DNA from: Thalassia testudinum
Taxonomy: Eukaryota; Streptophyta; Magnoliopsida; Alismatales; Hydrocharitaceae
NCBI GenBank assembly: GCA_037157565.1
Contig: JAZHRO010000012.1
Span: forward strand, 2,010,501 to 2,074,500
DNA length: 64,000 nucleotides
Direction of reading: 5' to 3'
Numbering within the stretch: position 1 is the first letter of the stretch; every line of letters starts with the position of its first letter. The position numbers were made by a program, and so were the translations under genes. Below, piece after piece: positions 44,063 through 56,468 of the stretch. The notes below the pieces were generated by a model that made no database searches, was not told where the DNA came from, and saw only the letters and a program-made list of their open reading frames with translations.

Positions 44063-45213
44063 CAAATCAAGGCACGGGCGCGGGAGCGACTAAATCAGGC
44101 TGTTGGATGGCGGGCAGACGACGCAGATGCGGACAACGTGGCGGGCCCAGATGCAAGGAGCACGAATGCGCCATCTGATGCGCTCTTATAAAGGGTGGGC
44201 TGGCACGCGATGATGACCCTTCGATCTGGATCCGGCGGCATGGAATGGGGCTATGTCACACCATAACAAGTGAAGACGAAGCGGTAGCAGCGCAATCGTG
44301 GTCGTCTGATCTTGATCGAACGACTGAGATCTATGCTCAGCCGCTCAATGTCCAAAGACAGAGGGGCTCGAGGGCGTTTAAGCCATCCGATCTTTCGATC
44401 GAATGGCTGAGAATGCACATCCACCGTGCATTAGGCACGAGGAAGAAGAGAAGGCGCAAGTGGGTGTGCACTAAGCCCACATTTGGGGGCTTTAATGACG
44501 GTCTTATCCGTCACTAAAGACCCCTGATTTAATGTTTTAAAGTGTAAAAACCTATTGCCCCCTCCAATCTACACCTATATATAGCCTTATGACCCTCACA
44601 CTTTCTTCATCCCTTCCTTCACCTCTCTCCCTCTCTAAAGCTCTAGAGAAGTTTGTCCCACACCCGAGATGCTCCTTTAGAGCCAAATCCAAAGTTTTCT
44701 CGCCCCCATTCCGAAAGTGGATCCTGCGATGATGACGACGTTCTGCCTCATTCCCGCTTCTTCTTGCTTCTTCTCCTTCTCCCCGCCCTATCCTCCGTCT
44801 TCCAAGCATCACTCCATCTGGCTCATCCTCCAAGCAATCGTTGAGGAGGATAACATTTCTCTCCCTTCTTTTTATTGCTTTCTAGAATAGAATTTCCCAC
44901 TTTCTAGTTGTAAGCATTTCCTGCTTTCTAGTTGTAAAAATAGTATTCATATATCAAGTGACTATTTTCTCTCTCTCTCTCTTTCTTAGTGTTAATATCA
45001 ATTCCATTGTAATTATCTCACTTTCAAACAAAAATTCCAAAAAAATATAATCGCGAATTTCAAATCGATGTAGCCTCCTTATGTTTGACCCGGAATTTCT
45101 TTATGAATTTCAGTAAAATTTTATCTGTTGACTGATTGCTTCGCAAATCGAACTACAACGATGGGTTTTCAAATCCAACTCCGATCGCGTAGTTTTCCGC
45201 TATCAACAGGAGT

Positions 45214-45937
45214 CATGTCATGAGATTTTTGTGTTTCTTTTTCTTCCTAATGTGGGAGTGAAGAGTCAATTTGCACAGGGATGGGGATTTCACTAGGTTT
45301 TTGGGAAGGCCCAAGATCAATGGTGGTTTTCCCACTACTCAACGTAACTGCATGTGCAGTCGGATTATTATTTGGAGGAGGTGGGGGGGCCTGTTGTTGT
45401 GGAAACCTGGGAGGCTGCTGAGGTGGTGGATTAATAGGAGGCTGATTCAGGTAGTGTTGATTTCTGCCTGGATACTGGTTCCTTTGGTGATTAGGGTTGG
45501 GCATGGGTTGAGAGGGTAGATGTCCTGCAGGTCTTTGAGTGGGAATAACCCTGATCTGATTATTCAGATTTGTGATGGTGCGGGTTTCTTCCATCATTTT
45601 TGTCTGCATTTCCTATAGGCTTCTCATCATCTAGGCATTAATGTCTTGTTGGGATGGCCTAAGATGAAAGGTCGGATTAGACCCATACCCATTAAATTAA
45701 TTTGGTTGGGGAGGAACCCGATTATTCCAGGAGTAGTTCGGGTAATTTTTCCAATTGGAAGAATTTTTAAATGGCTCCCGGATGGTAGAAATATTTTGAG
45801 TTAGGTTAAGATCTAGATAGTTGTAATTCCCCAATGAATCATAGACAGTCTCCGAATATTGGTAATAATCAGTAGGGGTAGTGTTGAGATTGTGCAAATT
45901 TCTCTTCGTGGAATGTTAGGCTGGGTTAGATGTGGAG
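45214..45937 (-). pseudogene. Gag C-terminal part of the nested Gypsy element
   Basis: The minus strand continues the gag interrupted at 53742. Segments of the type YPNYSWNN (near 45730) and a Pro/Gln/Asn-rich tract (NPPPQQPPRFPQQQ near 45400) end in AVTLSSGK, the usual boundary between gag and the pre-protease spacer. There are several stops and at least one frameshift. The protease continues at 41736 once the collapsed element is removed. Confidence 0.65.
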
Positions 45938-46761
45938 CTTGGTGTTGAACGTTCGAATCTACGCTAACGTGTTCGATTTTGGAAAACCTGTCGTTGTAGT
46001 TCGAAAGCGAAGAATTCGTGTTCAACAAATAAAATTTATACCGAAATTAAAATTTCGAGTCGAACACAGGGAGGCGGACGTTTGATTTAAAAACTTCGCG
46101 TTTCTTTTTATTTGTCACGAAGTAATTCAATTTAAACTATCTAATTATTTACAATTAATAAAAGAGAGAGAGAGGGTAAGAGAGAGAGAGTATTACACAT
46201 GGAAATCAAAATGAGATGTCGAATAAACAAAGAATTTATCATAGAAGAGATTGTTCATTACAACTAGAAGGCATAAAACAATTACACTAGAAAGCGATAA
46301 ATTTACTCTAGAAAGCATTAAAAGAATGGAGGGAGAAATGTCCTCCTCGACGATCGCTTGGAGGACGAGAGAACTACTCTAGAAAGCAGTAAATCTATAC
46401 TAGAAAGCGGTAAAAAGAATAGGGAGAGAGAAATCCTCCTCGATGGTCGCTTGGAGGATGAGCCGGACGGGACGACGCCTGGACGAAGGAGGACGAAGCG
46501 GGATGAAGGAGGACGAAGCAGAAGAACGGGAACAGAGCAACACGCCGTCGTCGTCACGGGATCCACTTCCGAAGGGGGACAAAAATTTGGACTTTATCTC
46601 GCGAGAAGCATCCCGGGTCTGGGACAAGCTTCTCTTGAGCTTTGGAGGGGTAGAGAGGAGAAGGAAGGGATGAAAATTTCGTATGGAGGAGGTCTCCTTT
46701 TATAGTTGCAAGGAGTGGGGGCAAAATGGACATTACAACTTCAAAACAATAAATGAGGGGT

Positions 46762-46791
46762 CTTTAGTGACGGATAAAACCGTCGCTAAAG
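46762..46791 (-). promoter_or_regulatory. 30-nt CACTA-like palindrome next to the LTR TATA box
   Basis: CTTTAGTGACGG and CCGTCGCTAAAG arms around ATAAAA. The 5' LTR copy is 52779-52808, and there is a further copy at 2874-2903. It lies about 60 bases upstream of the TATA candidate. Confidence 0.6.
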
Positions 46792-47065
46792 CCCCCAACG
46801 TGGGCGTAGCTTCCGCACCCACGCGCGCCTGCTCAGCTGCCCGCGCACGCAACGCTTGTGCACGTTCGTCGATTCTCAGCCTTCCGATCGCGAGATCGGA
46901 CGGCTTAAAACGCATCTTCGCCCGCTGCGCTACGTGCCCACCCGCGTGCGATCGCGCGTCCACGCTACACGTCCAATCGCGCATCGGCACTATCGGGTGG
47001 GCGCCGCCGTCCGATCTCCATCTGACGCTCCACGCGCCTCAATTGATCGCGCCTTCCAGCCCCTC

Positions 47066-47129
47066 CCCGCGGCTCGAACCCGCGCCCGATGCTCGCGAAA
47101 GCGCGCTCGACCGCTGCGCTATGGGGCGC
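47066..47129 (-). other. tRNA-like A-box/B-box module in the LTR
   Basis: The minus strand has TAGCGCAGCGG (47111-47121), an exact A-box consensus, then GGTTCGAGCC (47071-47080). A second A box TAGCGCAGCGG lies near 46922-46933. The 5' LTR equivalent is 53088-53138. Confidence 0.5.
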
Positions 47130-47723
47130 GGATGGTCGAGCGGATGCTTTTAAGCGCGAGCGACCACAGCCGTTGGATTAAGATCCGACGCGGAGAGCGA
47201 TCGGGCGTGGGGCCTTCACAAAATGCAAGCGGCCGTTTGGGCGGCTGAGATGACGCCACGTGGTGCCATCTTGGCCGTCCATCTTCTGGAAGTTGTAGAT
47301 GGTGCCACGGATGTCGGATTGACTCGATTTTTGTGTCGTTGGGATGCGATCGTCGATCCGAATTCATCCATGCGGTCGGATTTGTCATCTGAAGTGTGGA
47401 TTTACACCATCCTGGCCATTGATCTTCTAGGGTTCCCCAGTCACTATCTAATGCTACGGATGCCCGATTAGGGCGATCTTGGAGTCGTTGAACTCCAATC
47501 GTCGCCCTGATCACATCCATATGGTTGGATCTTTGATCCGAGGCCCCGAAAAATGTTTGCCCTGTCCAAGCACATAAAAGGAGACAATTAACCTCCATTT
47601 TATTCAAACTACTCTAAATGCAAGATGATGCATGTTATGTAATATTTATATCATGAAATGCAATCCTATGCTTAAGAACATGCATAAATAGACATTTTAA
47701 GTAGTGTAAATGTGTTTACATCA

Positions 47724-47735
47724 TACCCCCATGCC
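47724..47735 (-). other. Terminal polypurine tract
   Basis: The minus strand reads GGCATGGGGGTA before the LTR start TGATGTAAAC. Confidence 0.75.
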
Positions 47736-49782
47736 TATCTTTTGCTAGTCCCTAGCAAAAACTATATGCTATTTATAAAAGAATTAGGTTGGATTATTTG
47801 GACCTGAGTTATTTTCAATCATTAAGAAATTGTCTACTTAGGAACTGAACTTTCAAAGACACAACAGCGCTCGGGTATTAGCCAAAATGCAGACCGCCTC
47901 AAGCCCTCGCCTTATTCAAAGAAAAATTTCTTTTTCTCTTTTTACTCTTTTCTATTTTTTTTTTTTTTGGATTTTCAAATTTTAGGGTTTAAGAGTGGCT
48001 TTCTACGGCCATTCAACTCACCCAAGATTTGATGAGAACCCTAAGCTTAAAGCATCTTATTATGATTGTGATAGACTCGTTGACCGGCAGTTAGAACGGA
48101 CTTCGGATTTCTACGCCTCTAGGTGACCTCAAAAAGAATTCTGCCTAAAGGTGTATCTTTACAACCGGTAGCTTTCTCCCTATTTTTATTTTTTAACGAG
48201 TCAACACAAGGGTGAATCCAGTGTATATCTCCCCGATTTATTCTACTTCTCCGCTTCTTCCTAAGTGTTTTGGAAAATTTTAGTGCATTTTCTGAGCTGG
48301 GTTCTGGACAACTGGTCGATGAGCTGTTACCACCGACAACTTACCAGCCATACTCGTGCGGTGAAGTGTGGCTTATTTCTTTTTGTTCTTTTCTCCTTTT
48401 CTTTTTTGATTTTGATTTTTTTTTCTCTTTTTTTTTTTTTTAAGTAGGTGGCTTCCCTGGTCTAAGATTTACCTAAAGGCAGCAAAAAGAGAAAGGTCCA
48501 GTGATTGGGCTCTGGACAACCTACCTATGGGCTGTTACTTACGATAACTTGCCAGCCATATCACCCTAGAAGGTTCATTAGCTACCCAATTTCCGTTAAA
48601 ATCGTCAAACAACGAGTCAGTGCAAAGAAAGTGTGTAGATGCTTAAGACTCAAAATTCCCTCAAATCAGAGGGCGGGTTGATAAGTCGTGTACTTATCAC
48701 CCAAACTTATTTACTCCAATTAAAAATAAAATTCAAGTTGGCGAGAACTCGAAAAACAAATCCACATTTTAGTGGATACATAGGCTGATTAAGTCCAAAG
48801 ACCTGAAGGGTCTTTGTGTTCAAATCATAATATAGTATTTCTTAAGATTGAAAATTTTCTTAAATCCAAATTCTCTTTCCTAATTTCTGAATTTTTTTTT
48901 AATAAAAGAAAATAAAACAAATCTACGGAGCTGACGAATGAATTCAGAGATAAATATCCACCCCCCCATGCCTATCTAATGCAATGTCCTCACTGTATTA
49001 AAAAGACATAAAACAGAGTGGAAAAGCATAGAAAGCACCTGAATTGCGTGAATATCAGGTCCGCTCCAAGATGAAAATGAAAAAGAACTGTATATGTGCT
49101 GAGTTTAGTGCCTTCAGCTAGGCACACAATATAAGGAAAGAAATGAAAATTTCACAAGTGCAGGTCAGAATTAAAATAAATAGAAGAATCCTCCGACCTG
49201 TCAACAGAGGTCCACAGATGTGGACCAGATTGTGGTGCAGACCCATCTCCCATAATCAAGAATATCTTAGGTTCTGGATAAAAATTACCCAAAACCTAAA
49301 ATCAGAATGCAAGCGGGGTCGGGCCTGCGATTTATGAGGATGCAACCCAAGACCAAAAAGTCGGGTTATAGAGAATTGAAGCTCAAAAGGATAATCGTTG
49401 AATGTGTGCTTGAGTTGAACATCCTCGAAACAAATGTCGTAAGGGTTCTGATTTGATGGTTTCAGCTTAAAAGGAACCCTTCAACTCAATCTTCTATTTC
49501 ATCCAAAATTAACTTCCCAAATCAGAACTTCCTAGCTCCTATCCTCCTCATTTAGCGTATCAAATTCCAGGACCTCTTGTATATTCATCACCCCGTCTGA
49601 AATCTCCAAGTCTAAATGATGTGGCAGAATCAAAATTGACTTGGGTCTAATTATCTCAGAATTAGAATCATCAATAAGCTCAATAGGGTGTAACTGATAA
49701 TCAGGGCATTGAATTGATTCCTCCAGAAAATGTGATTCTGGATCCGTAATGTGTGCCCTAATAAGATCAGTTTCCTCAGTTA
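47736..49782 (-). other. 3' module and decayed ORF tail
   Basis: 47736-48957 matches 3915-5105 in order and content. An internal polypurine tract and GACATTGCATTAG string lie at 48958-48992. From about 49000 to 49782 the minus strand shows fragments of an acidic frame with several stops and frameshifts (for example PKSILILPHHLDLEISDG), probably the C-terminal part of the broken ORF. Confidence 0.5.
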
Positions 49783-50820
49783 TTAGTCTATTAAATGATC
49801 TATCAGATTCCTCAGGCCCAATCGCCTCACAGAATCATGTTCAGAAAACTCGCGTGAGACTTCGCAACTTGAATCTTCACCATCAAAGAAATCAGGATCC
49901 GTATCAATGTATGTCCCAAAATCAGTTGTCACTTTGTATTCCCAAGAGACATACGTTTCCTCGTAACCCAGCTCAGGGATCTCAGGTGAAAAAATTAGAT
50001 CATCTTTAATTGGTTGCTTTAATTCAGTCTGGTCATAACACGTGTCTCCCCCAACAGGTGCCTGAGCGGGTTCTGTCATTGGCTTTCCTGGAGAGGGTTC
50101 ATCCTGGAAATCATCCCAAGATTGAATCAAAGCAACCATAAATCTCATCCTCAATTTTGCTAATTTCCCAAGTAGAAACTCACCCGGGTTCTTATCCTTA
50201 ACATCCTGGAGCCAATCCAACAAAGACTTGTTTAAATCATCAATCATCTGAATCAGGGGCTCCAATCTCTCAATGCAAGGTGTTGGCTGAACTTCTAAAG
50301 ATTGAATGATATTTCTCAAGTTAGCCAGAACCTTTTCTTGAACCTGATTGACCTGAACCAAATGAGTTGGTTCAGGATTGGGCGGGTTTGACATCAATGC
50401 AGAGGAATTAACGAATTGAGATTCGTTATACCCTTCCTGATAATAGGTCATTTCAGATTATTCAAAGGATGGTGATGACCTAAAGGTAGCGAAATCAGAG
50501 GATGGGTAAGGATCGGTGTATCCTTCTTGATTGTAGATCGTATTAGGTTGTTCATGAAAGGAGGACGATCTATAATCGATGTAGCTCTGAGAAGGATAGA
50601 AATCAGAATCAAAGTGTTCAGGGTTAGACTCTAAACACGGGGGTCCGGAATTGTACCCCCAATCCGAATTATCCCAACTAACTGATGGTTGATTACAATA
50701 CGAGTCGGGATAATCGTCATGTTGAGGATAATTCACAACAGGAGTGAAAGAGCGGGAATGCGTGAAATATGTGGAAGGATTCATGAGACACGGGAGGAAG
50801 AAAGGTGCCCTGCAATACAA
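49783..50820 (-). pseudogene. Broken orphan ORF of the 45943-53741 element
   Basis: Two minus-strand frames in the same phase (50820-50458 and 50451-49783) are separated by one TAA, giving about 340 residues. The first part is rich in Tyr, Ser, Pro and Asp (SVSWDNSDWGYNSGPP) and has related segments around YNQEGYTDPYP and YYQEGYNESQF. The second has a likely helical region (EKVLANLRNIIQSLEV, MIDDLNKSLLDWLQDV) and then an acidic tail. I recognise no capsid, zinc knuckle, protease or pol domain. It occupies the gag position, after a leader shared with the gag-bearing element at 2020-9451. It has the same general character as the ORF at 33544-35400, but I see no clear residue-level match. Confidence 0.5.
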
Positions 50821-51938
50821 ACAATCAAACCTATCCTTAAATGGGTTAGCCTAAAGACCTACAGACTCCCAAAACCCGTCTTGAGATAAAGGAACGATTT
50901 GATCTACTTCTGTCTGTTCAATCCAACCAGTTAAAAGGAGGGACTCGGGAGAAGGTTCTTCCTTTGGCTTGCGCCTCCGATTCCTAGTGTACCCCCCAGC
51001 CGCGATCGTTTGACTCTGCTCCCCTAGCTAGACATCAGATTGAATAGTAGAAACAGACTAATCGAAAATAATCTCGTTCTGAGTTCTGAAGAGCGAGTCC
51101 AATCCTTAAGGCCAACGTCTACTCTGTTTTATTTAGGGCTAGGTTTGAATGTGCTTTGGAATTGATGGGCCCTTTAAATGGGTTGTGCCCTTAATGATTG
51201 ATTGCTTTGTGTGTGCGTGCACAACCAATTGTTTTCAAGCAAGATTATTTTTAATGTGGTGAATTTTAAGGTTCAAATCTTGCTTAGTAGCTTTTAGGAT
51301 TCAACTTTAGGTGTTTTCAGACAAGTTTCATTGGCACACCAGGTTTTGAAAGCACGGGTGAAGATGTTTTCCTTTAAAGCTTAAAAGGAATGTGGAGTGC
51401 CTGGTAAATCCCTAAGAGTTGAACCTAAGTGGCAGCTACTTGATGAGTTTATTTTATTTGAAGTGGTGCGGCCCAAACAACTAAAACAACTGGCCTGATG
51501 CACCACTTAATTAGGCACACAAATGATTACCTAATCTGATTTCTACTCGATTATGTGTTTGGATGTGTGTACCGGCTCCTAAGATCGATTTACCGGTTGA
51601 GTTAGAAAATCAGATGAGGTTGTGTACCTCTGTGAGATTTTTTTTTATTTTTTTAATGTGGGGGTTGGGGTGAGTATGGGTGTCAAACAACAAACAATCT
51701 GACCTTAGAGTTTATAAGAACACCTTGGTTGATTGATGTTTGAATTATTATGTTGTGGAATGAAATCTAATGGGTGGGAGGTGGGGGATAACTTACAGAA
51801 CCTTCCACAGCACTTTACTCCAATCTACCGCTTTTGCCTATCTCGAAAGAGTACCTACAATTACAATAAGAAAGGAGAAAAGTGAGGTAAATGATTTGTA
51901 AGTTACAAAACGCGAAGAAAAATCAAAGAGCGTTGCCT
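50821..51938 (-). other. 5' leader of the 45943-53741 element
   Basis: Non-coding and similar to 8100-9105. The primer binding site follows at 51939-51955. Confidence 0.55.
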
Positions 51939-51955
51939 CCCCAGCAACGACGCCA
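51939..51955 (-). other. Primer binding site, tRNA-Asp type
   Basis: The minus strand reads TGGCGTCGTTGCTGGGG, two transitions away from the perfect site at 32463-32479. Confidence 0.75.
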
Positions 51956-51958
51956 AAA

Positions 51959-53741
51959 TGTTGAACGTTCGAATCTACGCTAACGTGTTCGATTTTGGAA
52001 AACCTGTCGTTGCAGTTCGAAAGCGAAGAATTCGTGTTCAATAAATAAAATTTATACCAAAATTAAAATTCCGAGTCGAACACAGGGAGGTGGACGTTTG
52101 ATTTAAAAACTTCGCGTTTCTTTTTATTTGTCACGAAGTAATTCAATTTAAACTATCTAATTATTTACAATTAATAAAAGAGAGAGAGAGGGTAAGAGAG
52201 AGAGAGAGTATTACATATGGAAATCAAAATGAGATGTAGAATAAACAAAGAATTTATCATAGAAGAGACTGTTCATTACAACTAGAAGGCATAAAACAAT
52301 TACACTAGAAAGCGATAAATTTACTCTAGAAAGCATTAAAAGAATGGAGGGAGAAATGTCCTCCTCGATGATCGCTTGGAGGACGAGAGAACTACTCTAG
52401 AAAGCAGTAAATCTATACTAGAAAGCGGTAAAAAGAATAGGGAGAGAGAAAGCTTCCTCGACGGTCGCTTGGAGGACGAGCCGGACGGGACGACGCCTGG
52501 ACGAAGGACGACGAAGCGGGATGAAGGAGGACGAAGCAGAAGACGGGAATGGAGCAGCACGCCGTCGTCGTCGTGGGATCCACTTCCGAAGGGGGACGAA
52601 AATTTTGACTTTATCTCGCGAGAAGCATCCTGCGTGTGGGACAAGCTTCTCTTGAGCTTTGGAGGGGTAGAGACGAGAAGGAAGGGATGAAAATTTCGTA
52701 TGGAGGAGGTCTCCTTTTATAGTTGCAAGGAGTGGGGGAAAAATGGACATTACAACTTCAAAATAATAAATGAGGGGTCTTTAGTGACGGATAAAACCGT
52801 CGCTAAAGCCCCCAACGTGGGCGTAGCTTCCGCGCCCACGCGCGCCCGCTCAGCTGCCCGCGCGCGCAACGCTTGCGCACGTTCGTCGATTCTCAGTCGT
52901 TCGATCGCGAGATCGGACGGCTTAAAACGCATCTTCGCCCGCTGCACTGCACGCCCGCCTGCGTGCGATCACGCGTCCTCGCTGCACGTTCAATCGCGCG
53001 TCGGCGCTATCGGGTGCGCGCCGCCGTCCGATCTCCATCTGACGCTCCACGCGCCTCAATTGATCGCGCCTTCCAGCCCCTCGCCGCGGCTCGAACCTGC
53101 GCCCGGCGCTCGCGAAAGCATGCTCGACCGCTACGCTATGGGGCGCGGATGGTCGAGCGGACACTTTTAAGTGCGAGCAACCACAGCTGTTGGATTAAGA
53201 TCCGACGGCGGAGAGCGATCGGGCGCGGGGCCTTCACAAAATGCAAGCGGCCGTTTGGGCGGCTGAGATGGCACCACGTGGTGCCATCTTGGCCGTCCAA
53301 CTTCTGGAAGTTGTAGATGGTGCCACGGATGTCGGATTGACTCGATTTTTGTGTCATTGGGCTACGATCGTCGATCCGAATTCATCCGTGCAGTCGGATT
53401 TGTCATCTGAAGTGTGGATTTACACCATCCTGGCCCTTGATCTTCTAAGGTTCCCCGGTCACTATCTAATGCTACGGATGCCTGATTAGGGCGATCTTGG
53501 AGTCGTTGAACTCCAATCGTCGCCCTGATCACATCCATATGGTTGGATCTTTGATCCGAGGCCCCAAAAAATGTTTGCCCTGTCCAAGCACATAAAAGGA
53601 GACAATTAACCTCCATTTTATTCAAACTACTCTAAATGCAAGATGATGCATGTTATGCAATATTTATATCATGAAATGCAATCCTATGCTTAAGGACATG
53701 CGTAAATAGACATTTTAAGTAGTGTAAATGTGTTTACATCA
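51959..53741 (-). repeat. 5' LTR, 1783 bp
   Basis: Homologous throughout to 45943-47723 but with many scattered differences, so older than the 29703-39710 insertion. Confidence 0.9.
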
Positions 53742-53746
53742 CTTGG

Positions 53747-54810
53747 GTTGATGTGGTGAGTCTTTCCTCGATTTTCTTTTGATTAATGTGCATCTGGTTG
53801 AGTTTTTAGGCGATCATTTGAAGATCGTCTTGGATGACGGGAATAGATTGGGTGCCTACTTCATGAACACCAAACTGCGGGTTTTGAGTTCTACAAAATG
53901 TGTTCATAGAAGCTTGATTAAATGAGTTTTCACTCATTTCTTCAAAAAGGTCATAAGCACTTTCAGCATCCTTATTCAAGAGGTTGCCGCCACACGAGGC
54001 TTCGACGAAACATCGAAGTTGATCTTCTAATCCATGATAGAAGATCTGCACTAGCTGCCATAAAGGAATCTCATGGTGTGGGCAACTTTTTAAGAGTTCT
54101 TGGAATCTTTCCCAAGACTCATGAAAAGTCTCACCAGATTTTTGTTGAAAGGTCATAATAGATCTTCGTAGGGAATTAGTATGACCTATAGGAAAAAATT
54201 TCTTGAGGAAGGCGCTCTTGAGCTGAGGCTATGTGGTGATGGGTCGACCAATGGTCTTGAACTAGTAAGCGGCCTTATCTTTAAGAGATAATCGGAATAA
54301 CCGCATCAGCCAAAAGTCTTCTTGCACATTTTGGGAACGGGTTGTTTGTGCAAGAAGAGTCAGCTCTTTAAGGTGGCTAAACAGGTCTTCCCTAGGAAGG
54401 CCATGAAAATGTTTTATAAGGTTCAAAACCTTCGGCTTGATCTCGAAGTCCCCTTTTGGTATGACTGCCCCTGGTCGTTCCTCATAATAAGAAGGATTAT
54501 AAAAATCTTTTAGAGGAATAACAGGCTGCTGACGGGGTGGTGGGTTTGGCCTTTCGTTGGCTAGGTTTTGGATGTTCCTAGTCAACGCTTGTTGATGGGC
54601 ATTCAATTGAGCAATCTACTCAGCCATCATAGCAAAGAGATCAGGCGGGGGGGCTTGATGTTGTGATTGAGGCAAATCAGCATTAGGGAGCTCCAGATGT
54701 GGAAAGTCAAAGGTGGAGGGGTTTTGGGTGGATGGGTCAGAATTAGGGTTAGTGGTGGGATTAGAGGTGGAAGTGGATGGGTTAGTGGACCTGTTTTGTT
54801 GGGTTTCCAT
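53747..54810 (-). pseudogene. Gag N-terminal part of the nested Gypsy element
   Basis: A likely start ATG at 54808-54810 (METQQNRSTNPS) opens a Pro/Ser/Thr/Asn-rich N-terminus. It is followed by the capsid region with VIPKGDFEIKPKVLNLIKHF, LFRLSLKDKAAY, FLKKFFPIGHT, ESWERFQELLKSCPHHEIP and SCGGNLLNKDAESAYDLFEE. The phase is kept across three TAG stops (near 54616, 54262 and about 30 bases further on), two of them at positions where a Trp codon is expected. The frame stops at 53806 and is then cut by the nested element at 53742, resuming at 45937. It is the same capsid type as at 6020-8099. Confidence 0.8.
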
Positions 54811-56446
54811 GTTTTCAAAAGCAGAGGAAGACGTAAAAAGCGATCTTTTCACATGGGGAGCGAAATCAATTGGTCCCTCCAAGTATGTGTTTTGGGACCA
54901 TCGCCTGTGCATAAATGGAAGAACGAGAGGGGAGGAGAAGAGATGGAGTTGGAGAGAAAGTGTGCAAACAATCAATCAATTTCTAGACTTAACTTAAGTG
55001 TGACTCTCCAAAAAATTAACCTAAGACTTGGTCTACCTAGAAAATAAGTAATCAACAGTGAATACCCGTTCTGTCAACAAATCTGGCCAAGTTGCTTAAG
55101 AGAAGGTTTGGGCCCAAGCATTTTCCAGGAAAATTCCCAAGGGCTTGTGCAAACCCATGCCTGGTCGTTTGACACGGCCCCTCAGCTTAACACCGGATAC
55201 AGATGATAGAATTGATATTAACTAAAGAAAACTTAAGACCTAGATAGCAAGCCTAAGTTGATAAAACCTTAGGGGTCAAATTGCTACAGATTTTAGCTAG
55301 GTTTGGGATACTATAGTACACATGGAATGTGGTGGGCATTGATTGGGATATTACCCTGTTATTTCAATTTTTTGGTGTGTGCAAGGATTGGAAAGTGGTT
55401 CCAAGTTCAAACAAGTTCTCACACAATGTTATATGAATTCTTATTTTTAGGATTTGATTTAGCTTAATGAGTTTTAGGGTTTCCTTCTTAAGTTTTCAAT
55501 AAAGTTTCAAGCTCCACAATTAAAGGAAAATAAGGTGTATTGGAGAAGATTAATTTCCTTTAAAGTGGGTCTCTAGAAAGAAGGAAAGAAATCCTAATCC
55601 AATTGGCCTTAAGAAAATTACTACCAATGAATCTTTTTTAGGCTTTCTGTGTTAAGTAGTGGTCCAAGAAAAGCAAACCACACTACTACATTACGTCAAA
55701 TCAAACAAGGATTTCAGAAAAGATTTTTTTATGATTTTAGGAATTTGTTTGATATTTTTAAAGAATTTTTCTTTGTGCTGGTGTCAAAGTCCAGAATTGA
55801 TACCTATGGGTATTTTGGACTTTTCAGTGCCACCACCGACCTCAGAAAATTTTGATGATTTTATGTCATGTGTATAATTTCACAAAAATTGGATGAGTAT
55901 AAAAATTCTAAAAATTCATAGACAATATCAAAATAGGAAGATTAGAGGGTGTGACTCCTTTGTAGTCCATGAATTTTCAAAAATTAACTACAGATCCAAT
56001 TGCTCTAAAATTTGGAACAGATGTTCCTTACTTGTTTTGTAATCTCTGGGTGAAATTTTAAGATTTTAGGAGGCCTGTGGTATCAAAAATTGAATTTTGA
56101 AATCCGGACAGAAGTCTGGACCCAAAAATTAGAACACCAACACTTGAAGTGAAGTGGTGTTTAATGAAGCATACAAGCAAACAATAGATTTTAATTAGCA
56201 CCACTCCACTTAATTAAGATATTTAAGATACCGAAAGCCAAATTTAATATTTTTTGGTAGTTTTTAAGGATAAATGTGACGAAAGGGGGAACCAACCTGA
56301 AATAGTGGGAAGAAAAGGAACTTTGAGCTCTCACTTCCAAATTCCCATTTTCTTCCTGTAGTTCCTGCACACATGAGAGAGAAGAGAAATAAGGGGATGA
56401 GATCCACTTCAAGCAAGAGAATCAATTAATATGCAAAGCCATGCCT
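54811..56446 (-). other. 5' leader of the 26919-58723 element
   Basis: Non-coding. It runs from the primer site to the gag start and is AT-rich from 55440 to 56280. Confidence 0.5.
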
Positions 56447-56463
56447 CCCCGGCAACGGCGCCA
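56447..56463 (-). other. Primer binding site, tRNA-Asp
   Basis: The minus strand reads TGGCGCCGTTGCCGGGG, a perfect 17-nt complement of plant tRNA-Asp, 5 nt from the LTR end. Confidence 0.88.
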
Positions 56464-56468
56464 AAAAG

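Larger units (their letters stand above)
41742..45208 (+). mobile_element. Collapsed LTR element, two LTRs joined, interior deleted
   Basis: A full LTR (41742-43608, TGATGTAAAT to TATCAACA) is followed by a primer-site remnant and then by a second LTR lacking its first ~250 bases (about 43629-45208). GGAGT duplications flank the unit (41737-41741 and 45209-45213). The whole interior has been lost. The family is related to the LTRs at 2020-9451 and 45943-53741. It inserted between gag and protease of the host element. Confidence 0.85.
45943..47723 (-). repeat. 3' LTR, 1781 bp
   Basis: TG to CA. Contains AG/GA microsatellites near 46160-46190, a minus-strand TATAAAAGG candidate near 46694-46702, the 30-nt palindrome (46762-46791) and a tRNA-like module (47066-47129). 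Confidence 0.9.
45943..53741 (-). mobile_element. Non-autonomous Gypsy-type LTR element
   Basis: LTRs 45943-47723 (3') and 51959-53741 (5') are flanked by CTTGG (45938-45942 and 53742-53746). The minus-strand primer site at 51939-51955 matches tRNA-Asp with two changes, both transitions. GGCATGGGGGTA precedes the 3' LTR. The interior encodes one broken ORF (49783-50820) with no gag or pol signature. The LTRs and 3' module are close to those of the element at 2020-9451, but the coding module differs. It inserted into gag of the host element. Confidence 0.9.
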
